Part shown: in pieces, positions 51,466 through 64,000 of the stretch
Layout of the letters: each line of letters opens with the position of its first letter
Numbering within the stretch: position 1 is the stretch's first letter
NCBI GenBank assembly: GCA_054601695.1
Contig: BAAHQB010000054.1
Location: forward strand, 186,001-250,000
Origin: Amorphochlora amoebiformis
Taxonomy: Eukaryota > Cercozoa > Chlorarachniophyceae
DNA length: 64,000 bases
Direction: 5' to 3'
Notes under the pieces: model-generated
What the model saw: only the letters and a program-made list of their open reading frames with translations
Databases searched by the model: none
Told to the model about the DNA's origin: nothing
Made by a program: the position numbers and the translations under genes

Positions 51466-52947
51466 ATGTTGCTTACAGGGTCACGCGGTGGCCAACTTAT
51501 TGACTCCCCGAAAATTATCGGGTTTTCAAATGAGATTCTACAAGTGGGGGACTTGGGTTTGAATTCCATTGAGGATGAAGGGAGCAACGAGATGCTCTTG
51601 CCCGGGATGGAGAGTATTCATCAGCTCAAAGAATTTGGTAGCGGTGGAGTTGATCCACGAGTGAAGCCTGCCCTTTCTTATTCAAAAGACATGCTCGACA
51701 TACAGATGCCAACCTCTCCCTGTATATCCTCGAGTCTCGATATCGACATCTCAAAGTTTTTTAGCAAGCACTCCCCTGGAAAGCGACATTCGGATTTGCT
51801 GTTGAAGTCCTCTCCCAAAAAGAGGTCTAGGATACAAAAAAAGACGATTAATCGCAAGGTGTCAGCTCCTGCAATCAACTCCACACCAATTCCAAGCTCC
51901 CTGAACGGGTCGAACTTGCAAGTTAAGATCCCCACCAACGCTTGTCGTGTGGGTCATAGCACACAATTTCGGGGACATGTACAGTTTCGGGGGCATGCAA
52001 CAAGCGTGGGATCTACTACATCTCTACCGTCCTCCCGTCGTTCAAACGCCAATTACAACAACCAAAACCCTTTCAACACTAACACGGACACTAAGTTTGA
52101 AATTCACTTCGTTGAAGGCAAGTGCTACTTCAAGGGCCTGCTCTACATTGGCCCAACGTCGGCTAAGAAGCCTCGCTATAAGTCTAAGCAGTCGTGGGAA
52201 TGGAACATGTATCCTCACGGTGTCTCAAAACTCCACGGCAAGCTTCGAATCCAAATCAAGCAGAGAGGATTCAACCCTTCCTATCCCCTATTTCCTAACA
52301 CACTCAAAGGCTTGCTGGACGCCGCTCTATACCGCGATTATGAGATCATTCGGTTGTGGGTAGGCGGTGTTCTAATACGGTCGCCTAAGTTCAATTTCTT
52401 TCACAAGAACACCGAATGGAAGAAAATGGGTGAGCCTATGCCTCGCGGTGGTAAACGTGGATACAAGTCCAAGGGTTTAGCCACAACGATTAGTTATGCA
52501 AGCAAGAGAAATGTCCCTCCACCCAAACAAGTATCCTTTTCCTCGTCGTCGTCCGAAAGGAAACCACTGTCCCCAGCAAAACCCATTCGATCAGTGTCTA
52601 TCTCCCGAGCACAAAAGCCTCTCAAGGAGAAAATGATTCAGTCGTCGTCCATTTCCAGTTCCAATTCTATGCCTAGCCCCCTACAGTCTCCACCGCACCC
52701 GCGAACTGCTTTCCCAACTCTTCCTGCGTCTGTCAGGTATGCCCCTCCTGAAGTCTTGTATACAAATGGAGCACTCATCTCGACGAAGCGCACATGCTTC
52801 AATGGTCATCGGAAATGTCCCAGAGAGGGCAGTAGCACTATAGGTCGTTGTCTGACATGCCGGTTTGACAAGACGACTCTGAACGCGCCTGACGTGCAGG
52901 ATGAGGACTACTTCAACTTCAGCTGTAATACAAGAAACTCATCGTGA
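51466..52947 (+). CDS. Intronless 493-aa nuclear protein with AP2-like domain and Cys/His cluster
   Basis: Start ATG at 51466; an in-frame stop lies at 51415 and a TTG at 51457 is not a credible eukaryotic start. Residues 117-126 (PKKRSRIQKK) look like a nuclear localisation signal. Residues about 215-305 show an AP2/ERF-like pattern: GVSKLHGKLRIQIKQ (252-266), a YPLF strand (273-276), then a helix with DAALYRDYE (285-293), similar to GV-x-K-GKW-x-x-I, YLG-x-F and EAA-x-AYD of that DNA-binding family. The middle is Ser/Pro/Lys-rich and disordered. Residues 444-465 contain Cys444, His448, Cys451, Cys462 and Cys465, a possible zinc site. A transcription regulator is inferred. It is the only long gene here without introns or (TA)n, compatible with recent retro-copying or acquisition. 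AP2 assignment is by eye. Confidence 0.8.
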   Translation: MLLTGSRGGQLIDSPKIIGFSNEILQVGDLGLNSIEDEGSNEMLLPGMESIHQLKEFGSGGVDPRVKPALSYSKDMLDIQMPTSPCISSSLDIDISKFFSKHSPGKRHSDLLLKSSPKKRSRIQKKTINRKVSAPAINSTPIPSSLNGSNLQVKIPTNACRVGHSTQFRGHVQFRGHATSVGSTTSLPSSRRSNANYNNQNPFNTNTDTKFEIHFVEGKCYFKGLLYIGPTSAKKPRYKSKQSWEWNMYPHGVSKLHGKLRIQIKQRGFNPSYPLFPNTLKGLLDAALYRDYEIIRLWVGGVLIRSPKFNFFHKNTEWKKMGEPMPRGGKRGYKSKGLATTISYASKRNVPPPKQVSFSSSSSERKPLSPAKPIRSVSISRAQKPLKEKMIQSSSISSSNSMPSPLQSPPHPRTAFPTLPASVRYAPPEVLYTNGALISTKRTCFNGHRKCPREGSSTIGRCLTCRFDKTTLNAPDVQDEDYFNFSCNTRNSS

Positions 52948-56073
<3,126 letters not shown>

Positions 56074-56275
56074 ATGGGAACGGAGAGGATGCCAGCTGAC
56101 TGGTGTGACGTCCCAGAAGTCGCATCTAAGATTGTGGTAGGTATTAGGGTTTCGGCTAATGGATGAAACTGTAGGTCGGGTGAGGGCTGGCTAATGGTAT
56201 GTGGTTTTTATTTTAAATCTTCGCGCTCCCCAGTATTGTGCGCATGTATTTTCGTTACCATGTGTGTATTTATAG
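56074..56275 (+). CDS. Possible two-exon small gene (strand uncertain)
   Basis: ATG at 56074 opens exon 56074-56136 (MGTERMPADWCDVPEVASK then IV; donor GTG|GTAGGT), joining in phase to 56234-56275 (YCAHVFSLPCVYL, TAG; acceptor CGCTCCCCAG). The minus strand of the same island has its own start exon (MRLLGRHTSQLASSPFPS, donor GTATTA) that looks like a mitochondrial targeting peptide. Only one need be real. Confidence 0.3.
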
Positions 56276-56288
56276 CACGCTGTGTTGT

Positions 56289-56356
<68 letters not shown>

Positions 56357-56365
56357 ATTTATAGA

Positions 56366-56413
<48 letters not shown>

Positions 56414-56630
56414 TATACTGTTAAGAAAACGATACAATAGCATGAGAGAACGCAGCTCGAAGAGTTGATGTCGACAGCGTGCTGAAACACAGTGATATAT
56501 ATATGCTAGAGATTGCTTGAGATCCGGGAGATTATTCCAGAGAGACCCCTCCCGTACTAATCGGTACTACCGGGTACTACCGGGTACTACCCGGTACTAA
56601 TAGGGTTTCAGTCTATTAGGTGACAAACCA

Positions 56631-56638
56631 TGACGTCA
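56631..56638. promoter_or_regulatory. TGACGTCA palindrome
   Basis: Perfect CRE-type octamer (bZIP site in other eukaryotes) in a non-repetitive island; a related GTGACGTCCC lies at 56105. A tandem CGGTACTACCGGGTACTACC block lies at about 56561-56600. Binding is speculative. Confidence 0.25.
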
Positions 56639-56935
56639 CGACATGTCACGCCCAGAACTCTCCCAGAAGATTCTAAGTTCTCTTGTTCCAAGCAAGTTTT
56701 CCATAATTCAAGTTTCGTAATATCTATTTGTAATCATCCAGGTGGCATAATCTGGCTAACCCGAACGGGTCTCAACCTAACTATGAACTATATGAGTGTA
56801 TAATATACCTATGCGCTAACAATATGTGTAGTTCGAATATATAACACATCCAAAATACTATTATATATACATATATATATATATTATATATATATTAACA
56901 ATATATATATATATATATATATTTACAAATATGTG

Positions 56936-56980
<45 letters not shown>

Positions 56981-57033
56981 CATATATATATGTAATATAT
57001 TTACATATACATATATATATATATAATATATAT

Positions 57034-57066
<33 letters not shown>

Positions 57067-57161
57067 AATATTTATATATGCCAATGTAATACACCACGTA
57101 CGCATTCAAAATAAACACATAATCCATACATCTATTCCACACAACACAGACACACACTCAC

Positions 57162-57234
57162 TTCTTATCCGACGGAAACTCGTTGTTAGGATACAAGTTG
57201 TTTTCCTGTAGGCCAACGACCTTAACACAATCAT
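57162..57234 (-). CDS. First exon of a probable mitochondrial protein
   Basis: Minus-strand ATG at 57234, 96 bp from the divergent ATG at 57331. The 24 codons (MIVLRSLAYRKTTCILTTSF then RRIR) form a basic, hydroxylated, acid-free targeting peptide and end at A|GTGAGT. The next exon may be near 56740 (NYATWMITNRYYET, TGA, in phase). An alternative internal frame (VVGLQENNLYPNNEF) uses the same donor. The gene downstream is unresolved. Confidence 0.4.
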
Positions 57235-57330
57235 AACCAATGCAATTTAGAATCGAGAACACACAAAAGCAGGAAAAAAACAGTCAGAGGCGGGAAAACC
57301 GCATGAAAGAGTAGCGAAGACAAAAAACGA

Positions 57331-57649
57331 ATGAGTGGTTCGATTAAGAGAGATATTGCGACAGATCCAGATGGTAAACAGGTGAAAGTCATATGACAAT
57401 TCAATGGACAAGGTGTCTGAGTTTGTCTGGGGTTGGTGTTGGTGTTGAATCTAAGACCTCCAACTGCTTCTTCAGCGAAAGATACACTCCTTTAGGGTAC
57501 CTGATAGGGCTAAGATTATAAGGGATTCGGGTCGCGTGTATGTGAATTTACCTGGAATCACTAAAATCTGGCCAGAGGGGCTCACTTTTTGGGTTTGGGA
57601 GTACACCGTCACATCCCTATATACATACATATGTGTGTGTATATACACG

Positions 57650-57691
<42 letters not shown>

Positions 57692-57692
57692 A

Positions 57693-57747
<55 letters not shown>

Positions 57748-57856
57748 CGTAAGTATGTATCTATCTACTCATGCAATACACACAGATGCAATATTCACGC
57801 AGCTGGGCGTATATACTTCACAAAATTATGTATATTCATTCGAGCTTCCCATGTGA
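57331..57856 (+). CDS. Compact three-exon gene, 78 aa, unknown function
   Basis: Exons 57331-57381 (MSGSIKRDIATDPDGKQ, donor CAG|GTGAAA), 57476-57607 (acceptor CTGCTTCTTCAG; RKIHSFRVPDRAKIIRDSGR then VYVNLPGITKIWPEGLTFW) and 57803-57856 ([20 protein letters not shown]). Phase 0 throughout. The short basic N-terminus and aromatic C-terminus (FWVWEYT) suggest a small membrane-associated subunit, but no family is recognised. The donor after exon 2 (ACC|GTCACA) is weak. The last exon overlaps, on the other strand, the proposed last exon of the neighbouring gene. Introns 94 and 195 nt; the second carries (TA)n and (CA)n. Confidence 0.65.
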
Positions 57857-58108
57857 GCCTAAATGCGGCACACAGGTATATGTATACATTACACACAACA
57901 CACTAATGTCTTTCGGTTTATGTCTTTTCAAAAGACGTGCGCATGATTTCATATACCTTTACTTTGACACCGTTGCAAGAGGACTTGTTAGGGTCATTGC
58001 AATAGATAAAACGAGCCCTGGAGTTAGGCTTAGTATTAGAATTAGTAAATGCTGTGACAGAACGGTGGGTCAGAGTTGGCGAAGGGGTTATGAGGGGATA
58101 TGTATAGG

Positions 58109-58163
<55 letters not shown>

Positions 58164-58280
58164 CTTATATTGCAATGTGATTATGAGGGTAGTAGGGATA
58201 TGTAAAGGTATTTACACAAATATACGTATATTTATTAATATATTTATATTCACATATATATATATATGTATGATATAAAT

Positions 58281-58334
<54 letters not shown>

Positions 58335-58414
58335 ATTCAATGGATATATTCATAGAATACAGTACAGTACCAAAGGCATGACAAGGTATTGGAAATCTTC
58401 CAGGGATTTGGAAC
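57826..58414 (-). CDS. Last three exons of a minus-strand gene
   Basis: Exons 58371-58414 ([14 protein letters not shown]), 57957-58051 ([17 protein letters not shown], then [14 protein letters not shown]; acceptor CGTTCTGTCACAG, donor AAG|GTATAT) and 57826-57858 ([13 protein letters not shown]). Phases agree and the 98-nt intron is typical. The middle exon is the best supported. 5' exons are not found. The final exon overlaps the convergent gene's last exon, so one of the two endings may be wrong. Function not recognised. Confidence 0.55.
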
Positions 58415-58482
58415 CTGAATGAATGTATACATTATGTATCACACTATATACCATCTATATATATACATACATATGTACATAT

Positions 58483-58532
<50 letters not shown>

Positions 58533-58631
58533 GTTCCAATGTGTACATATATATGTATAAATTGGAGCCTGAATCAATGTATATATTATGCATCAGATTA
58601 TATATAAAATATGTTCCAATGTGTACATATG

Positions 58632-58678
<47 letters not shown>

Positions 58679-58760
58679 GTACACATGTGTGTGTGTGTGT
58701 GTGTATAAATTGAACCTAAAGGAATGTATGCATTATGCATCAGACTATGTATACAATCTA
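58409..58760 (-). repeat. Three copies of an exon start plus acceptor
   Basis: On the minus strand, ATACATTCATTCAG|GTTCC (58414), ATACATTGATTCAG|GCTCC (near 58569) and ATACATTCCTTTAG|GTTC (near 58714) are related blocks, each preceded by TGATRCATAATG and separated by (TA)n. Only the first continues into the coding exon. Confidence 0.7.
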
Positions 58761-58807
58761 TTCCAATTTGTACATATGTAAAGATTTATATTGTATGTAC
58801 GTGAGTT

Positions 58808-58846
<39 letters not shown>

Positions 58847-58911
58847 ACATATATATACATATATATATATAAATATATGTGTATATATATGTATATATAT
58901 ATATATATACA

Positions 58912-58955
<44 letters not shown>

Positions 58956-58958
58956 ATG

Positions 58959-58996
<38 letters not shown>

Positions 58997-59090
58997 TATA
59001 TGATTATACAATATTATTCATACATATATGCATACATACATACACACATATACATACATACATACGAAATATATCTATACATACATATAC

Positions 59091-59143
<53 letters not shown>

Positions 59144-59447
59144 CATATTATTACACGACATATTTCTTCATAAACTATTAAAAGGAGACTAAAGAAACGA
59201 AAAAAAAAAAAAATAAAAAAAAAAAAATTAAATCGGAAGCAAAAATAACCATCAACAATGCCAATTCAGGCAATAGGTTCTTGAATTCAAACGGAAGTTC
59301 CGTCACATGAAAGTCTCCCCCGCTATCAGCCCGAGAAACCACCCCATCACGCCCAATCAATACACCAAATCCGGCCCAACAAATCACAAGGACATTCCAA
59401 CGAATCAGATAGGTACATCATGCTATCATTGCGAATGTTTTGAGCCG

Positions 59448-59665
59448 TCAGATGACGAGATTCGAAAAGAAATCTCTCTCCCGGAGAGGGCTGCGGAGAG
59501 AGAAAGCGAGAGCGAGTGGGAATATATGTGTGTGGATTTTGAATCTCAGAGGAGCGAGGGGAGGGAAGGAGAGAGAGGGGGGGAAGGTGGGGGGGGGGAG
59601 AGAGGGGAGGGAGGGCTTACTCTAGTAAATGATCAATTGGTCCAAGATCGAATGAGAATGTGTAC
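59448..59665 (-). CDS. Last two exons of a minus-strand gene (strand uncertain)
   Basis: Exon 59621-59665 ([14 protein letters not shown]; acceptor ATTCCCCAG, donor A|GTAAGC) joins in phase to 59448-59490 ([16 protein letters not shown]; acceptor CTCTCTCCGCAG). The 130-nt intron is strongly CT-rich. The plus strand is also open here from an ATG at 59307 (MKVSPAISPRNHPITPNQ, later [15 protein letters not shown]), so the strand is not settled. 59170-59240 contains two poly-A runs. Confidence 0.4.
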
Positions 59666-59672
59666 CTGGGGA

Positions 59673-59710
<38 letters not shown>

Positions 59711-59839
59711 GTGTGTGTGGTATAGAATATAACGGTACATATTGCACACAAATATGCATACTTATATATATATATATATATATATACATTTATATATATT
59801 TAAATATATGTATATATATATATATGTATATATACATAC

Positions 59840-59872
<33 letters not shown>

Positions 59873-59947
59873 CATACACATAATACCAACATACATACAT
59901 AGACAATATTATATCAGATGTACAATATGAAACACATTATACACCAG

Positions 59948-60146
59948 TGTACGATTTACTCCCTTGTTTGCAAATCCCTCACAACCATACATCCTATCCT
60001 GGCCATTTGAATATGTACATATGCTTCATAAGCTCTCGGGACCAAAGAGAGGCTATGCTATAAACTGGGCGTCTCAGCATGTACAAATGTGTTTGCGACC
60101 CTTGGTTACATGTCTAATGAGCGTGAAAATACATACATTGGTGTAA
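59948..60146 (+). CDS. Terminal exon of an unknown plus-strand gene
   Basis: After acceptor TATACACCAG an open frame of 65 codons runs to TAA: VRFTPLFANPSQPYILSWPF, then EYVHMLHKLSGPKRGYAINW, ending VKIHTLV. Composition is protein-like and free of simple repeat. Upstream exons are not placed; an ATG-initiated frame at 59307 could belong to it but the phase is unproven. Not recognised. 60147-60560 has no exon seen; it contains recurring ATAGGTGTTTGC/CATGGGTGTTTG words. Confidence 0.45.
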
Positions 60147-60500
60147 ATACGTCCACAGGTGTCTGGAGAGCGGATAAATATCTACATGGGTGTTTGTACT
60201 TGTACTAGCCGTGTACATATGTTTGAAACCCATAACGCGATAGCATACATATGTATATTAGCCGAGTAGATGTGTACATAGGTGTTTGCGGTACGCACGA
60301 TAACAAGATGCGAGCCACCAGCAGTCTAAATATAGCCATAGGTGTTTACAGTTCATTAGAGCGTGCTGTTTGTGTCAGTATGTTGGACATCCACTGTGTA
60401 CGTGGATAGGTCTACTAGACTACATACCTACGCTTCGTGAACATACGTAGACGTACGCATATACACAATACACAGACATGTATATGTATATATATATATA

Positions 60501-60544
<44 letters not shown>

Positions 60545-60634
60545 GAATAGTAGTGACATGTAGGTAGGCAGCTTTGATTTAACCCATTCCCTCGCGAGCC
60601 TCCGATCCTATATTACATTCATATATTATATATT

Positions 60635-60673
<39 letters not shown>

Positions 60674-60675
60674 CA

Positions 60676-60721
<46 letters not shown>

Positions 60722-60739
60722 GCGTATACACATATATAT

Positions 60740-60774
<35 letters not shown>

Positions 60775-60807
60775 ATATATATATATTTACATACAATATA
60801 TATATAC

Positions 60808-60861
<54 letters not shown>

Positions 60862-60958
60862 GCATAAATACACACACACACACATGCACACATATATATA
60901 CATATCACGGTACGTACACAAGAATAAGCTGACTAGTGTGTAGTAGGGCTAGATTCTA

Positions 60959-61286
60959 CTACAGCCATGACTAGACTGAGCGAGCGAACAAAACGTGATA
61001 GTAGTCATTTGAACAAGAGAGAAAACAAGAGAAGAGAGAAAACAAGAGAAGAGAGAAAACAAGAGAGAGAGAAAACAAGAGAGAGAGACAAGGGAGAAAA
61101 GAGAAACAGGTGGTGAGAATTTGAATTTGAATTTGAATTTGAATTTGAATTTGAATTTGAATTTGAATTCAATACCGAACACCGGAACATGCAGTCTCTC
61201 AGTGAGTCCGCTGGAAATATGTATGTACAAATATGTTTATGTTTTTTCATGCATGTATGTAGTGTATTTATATATATATGTGTGTG

Positions 61287-61329
<43 letters not shown>

Positions 61330-61399
61330 TATATTTATGTATATGTATGTTTCAAAAACAAAACATGTTCAAACATATGCACACATGCATACATGGTAA

Positions 61400-61443
<44 letters not shown>

Positions 61444-61488
61444 CATGCATATGTGTATAACTCCACATACACACACATACATGTAGAA

Positions 61489-61565
<77 letters not shown>

Positions 61566-61955
61566 TAAATATAAACATGAATCTGGTAACCTATTCGCTG
61601 ATAATAAGACATGATTCCGGCGCTCTTATACTCCTCCGCGGAATACAAATCTCTCAGCTCCCTAACACGTCACACTTAGGCTAAGGCTAGTTAACTCATC
61701 ACATACCAACTTCGAGACAGCAAAATGTATTTTTCAAGCATGCATTTTTCGCGGATTTAGGTGCTTTTTAGGTAAATTGACCTGACTCTTAGAGAAAGAA
61801 AAGAAGGAAAAAAAAAAAAAAAACGCAAAACAAAAAAAGAGAGAGGGAGTGTGTTTGTGTTTTTTTTTTGACCTTGACTTGTCGCCGACAAACCAGTACG
61901 TCGCACGATACAGAGTCTCATTTCCCGGCGGGTTCATGGTCCTTGTCGGGTGCAT
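60959..61955 (-). CDS. Small four-exon protein, 66 aa
   Basis: Minus-strand exons: 61873-61955 ([20 protein letters not shown] then WFVGDKS), 61591-61661 ([20 protein letters not shown] then QRI), 61176-61210 ([11 protein letters not shown]), 60959-60970 (SWL, TAG). All phases agree, introns are GT-AG, and the last acceptor (GCTCAGTCTAG) follows a long CT-rich tract. A soluble, tyrosine-rich small protein such as an organelle complex subunit; no family recognised. Using an alternative acceptor at 61786 gives a shorter ending ([19 protein letters not shown]), so alternative 3' ends are possible. Intron 60971-61175 contains the TTTGAA hexamer array. Confidence 0.7.
61018..61170. repeat. (TTTGAA)n hexamers and AACAAGAGAGAA units
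   Basis: Eight perfect TTTGAA/GAATTT hexamers at 61120-61169 and five AAAACAAGAGA units at 61018-61085; on the coding (minus) strand the latter form an amplified polypyrimidine tract before the acceptor at 60971. Confidence 0.9.
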
Positions 61956-63066
61956 ATAAATCAGACTTAAGAGTCATTAGGGTTCAGACTAGATTGTAGT
62001 GTCGCGAAAGCGATTCAACCGACTAGCCTACTCGCCCTAGCCCAAGCCTTACCCCAACCGCAAAATGCCTTAATTAACCCGAAGAGTGACCCAACCATTG
62101 GATTTCCCTTTGTAAAATCCAACAAAACTGCCCCTTGCATCATCCCTCGCTCTAGTGATACTGGTTCTACTAATCCTAGGCCCCCCTTCGGTACCCAGGC
62201 ACCATGAACGGTAAAAGACCCTCGAGAAGTAGATTCCCAGAGTTCTTGTTGGCGCCTGGGTTAGGGTTAGGGCTAGGGTTAGGGTTAGGGTTAGGGTTAG
62301 GGTTAGGGTTAGGGTCATGGAGCTGGGTTACAGTTAGGGTTAGGGTTCGCGTATAGGGGGTTAGAGTTAGGGCTACGGTTAGGTTGCTTTGTGTTAGGGT
62401 TTGGTTAGGGTTATGGTTGCGGGTTAGGGTTAGGGTTATGGTTAGGGTTAGGGTTAGGGTTAGGATCAGATTATTCAGCACGTCTTAGCCCTAGGGTAAT
62501 TAGCTAGGGTTAGGGTTGGGGTTCCTTGCCCAAATTTAGGGTTAGGGCGTTAAGCTTAGACTTATGGTTAGGGTTCGAGTTAAGGTTAGGGTTAGGGTTA
62601 TCCGGATTAGGGTTAAGGTTCGGGTTAGGTTGGTAGGGTTAGGGTTAGACAAAAATTAAGGTTGACTAGGTTAGGGTTACGGTTAGGGTTGGGGTGGCTT
62701 AAAGGTGGGTTAGGGTTAGGGTTAGGGTCAGGGTTAGGGTTAGGGTTAGGGGTCATGTATTGGGCTAATGTTGAGGTTTAGCCTTGCTAGGACTAAGGTA
62801 GGTGTATTAGGGTGAGGATTAGGGTTGTGTTAGGGCTATGGTTATGGTTAGGGCGAAGTCTACAGTAGGAGGATGAGATAGGGTTCGGATTAGGGTTAGA
62901 GTTAGGGTTAAGGTTAGGGTTAGGGCACATGTACATATTTACATATCAAAACACGTGAGACATGTTATATATACATTTAGTATGTGTATTACACATAAAT
63001 ATATACGTGGAGGGCTTGGGAGTTAGAGAGACAGATATCTATTATATATATTCCATACATATTATC

Positions 63067-63120
<54 letters not shown>

Positions 63121-63146
63121 TATACAATACATACATACACATACAC
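61956..63146. other. Telomere-type region with an uncertain start exon
   Basis: 62257-62930 is TTAGGG and variants and includes one inverted copy of the conserved motif (62461-62500). A possible plus-strand start exon at 62204-62259 (MNGKRPSRSRFPEFLLAP) would use the repeat itself as donor (GG|GTTAGG). A minus-strand frame (DDARGSFVGFYKGKSNG, stop near 62070) also reads well. 62935-63146 is (TA)n with a short unique stretch. Neither exon is settled. Confidence 0.4.
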
Positions 63147-63637
63147 ATGAAAAAACGACCCAGAAGAAGGGGGACATTTGCTTTTTGTCCCTTTCGGACG
63201 AGTTCGATAGGGGTGCCCTGGTGGTTTAATTAAATTTAGATTTCGAGTCGAGTTGGAAATTAGGTATTTCGGTTAGGTGAGTTTGTTTCGATTATGTGTT
63301 GGGGTTTTTGTTAGGAGAGCTGGTTTCGGTCAGCTGTTGGGGTCACCTGGAGGCCGGCGGGGGAGTTGTCGATGGTGGGAGCATAGGGCATTACCTGGAT
63401 ATATGGGTGTATATGTGTATATATGTATATGTTACATGTATATATATATATATATGTGTATATATATGTTTTATATATATAATATATATATATGTACATA
63501 TATAATATATGTAATTATATATACATATAATTATATATGTATATATATATATATAATTATACATATATATATTTATATGTATATATATATATATATATAT
63601 AATTATATATATATATATATCTCAATACAAGTCTTAA

Positions 63638-63670
<33 letters not shown>

Positions 63671-63698
63671 CATAAACAAATACATATCTATCTATATA

Positions 63699-63734
<36 letters not shown>

Positions 63735-63810
63735 TATCATCCGTACCGGAAAAAGGTCAGAGCCATAGGCAGGTACTGTCTTTGGAATAGGAAGAGAAGG
63801 GTTGTTTCGC
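63147..63810 (-). CDS. Carboxylesterase-like (type B) protein, three internal exons
   Basis: Minus-strand exons: 63747-63810 ([20 protein letters not shown] then P), 63347-63394 ([16 protein letters not shown]; acceptor ATATATCCAG, donor CAG|GTGACC) and 63147-63217 ([20 protein letters not shown] then RFF; acceptor AACCACCAG). Phases agree. The order (F/Y)-x-P-x-(V/I)-D, then P-x-E-L-hydrophobic-x-x-G, then V-P-hydrophobic-L-x-G matches the region just before the catalytic acid in type-B carboxylesterases and cholinesterase relatives. Catalytic Ser, Glu and His are not in the window part. Both ends are missing; 5' exons lie beyond 64000. Assignment is from motif memory. Confidence 0.55.
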
Positions 63811-63817
63811 CTTTCAG

Positions 63818-63905
63818 TAGGATTAAGATTAAGATTAGGATTAAGATTAAGATTAAGAGTAACATTAAGATTAGGATTAGGGTTGGGGTAACGGTTGGCG
63901 GCTAG
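63818..63905 (+). repeat. (GATTAA)n / TTAGGA hexamer array
   Basis: About 12 hexamers of GATTAA, GATTAG, GGGTTA type, a diverged relative of the telomere-type unit, upstream of the esterase-like exon on the opposite strand. Confidence 0.85.
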
Positions 63906-64000
63906 GTTTGGGTTTAGAATGTTCGGGAATAATGAGGGCCTGGGCTTGGGTTATATATATATATATATATTATATATATATGTATATATATAAATATATA

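Noticed and set aside
57472-57549. Minus-strand exon (KFTYTRPESLIILAL)
   Set aside because: Antisense of the better plus exon 57476-57607, which joins in phase to an ATG exon with a consensus donor.

Overview
This is nuclear eukaryotic DNA from an intron-rich protist or alga. Genus cannot be read from the sequence. Evidence: GT-AG introns, very short exons (about 20 to 260 nt), and abundant (CCCTAA/TTAGGG)n. About half the window is (TA)n. Most of the long repetitive reading frames are translated simple repeats, not genes. Reading the non-TA islands for splice sites, codon phase and protein-like sense gives about 20 genes whose introns are packed with (TA)n, telomere-type hexamers, GA/CT tracts, (CG)n or tetranucleotide arrays. 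All models are hand-built without RNA data. A splice join is trusted only where phase, GT/AG sites and peptide agree, and some islands read plausibly on both strands.

Layout. 1-5.2 kb: a divergent pair, a minus-strand gene leaving the window and a plus-strand gene starting at 320. 6-10.7 kb: plus-strand membrane protein gene; a 468-bp (CG)n array sits in one intron. 11.4-19.9 kb: plus-strand 116-aa membrane protein gene with a 42-bp minisatellite and telomere-type arrays in its introns. 21.5-24.2 kb: the firmest identification, a 7-exon FKBP2-like ER prolyl isomerase on the minus strand. 24.3-28.1 kb: divergent 9-exon plus-strand gene. 28.4-35 kb: three partial plus-strand genes plus (GA)n and a 12-bp CAG-TAACCC-TAA array. 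35.4-41.7 kb: 8-exon plus-strand gene, with a 1.3-kb CATA array in one intron, convergent with a minus-strand gene at 41.8-45.2 kb. 45.2-47.2 kb: degenerate telomere-type repeats, one minus exon and a 16-copy 32-bp tandem repeat. 47.3-48.4 kb: plus-strand gene. 49-53 kb: a minus-strand mitochondrial membrane protein gene divergent from a 493-codon intronless plus-strand gene (AP2-like domain, nuclear signal, Cys/His cluster). 53-57 kb: mostly intergenic repeats. 57.2-62 kb: several compact small genes on both strands. 63.1-64 kb: minus-strand carboxylesterase-like exons running off the right end.

The most unusual features: (1) pieces of exons together with their splice site are repeatedly amplified with (TA)n inside the neighbouring intron (up to ten copies); (2) telomere-type repeats form short introns and supply their donor, branch-like and acceptor sequences; (3) a conserved 40-55 bp motif recurs at eight places, always in the same orientation relative to the CCCTAA strand.
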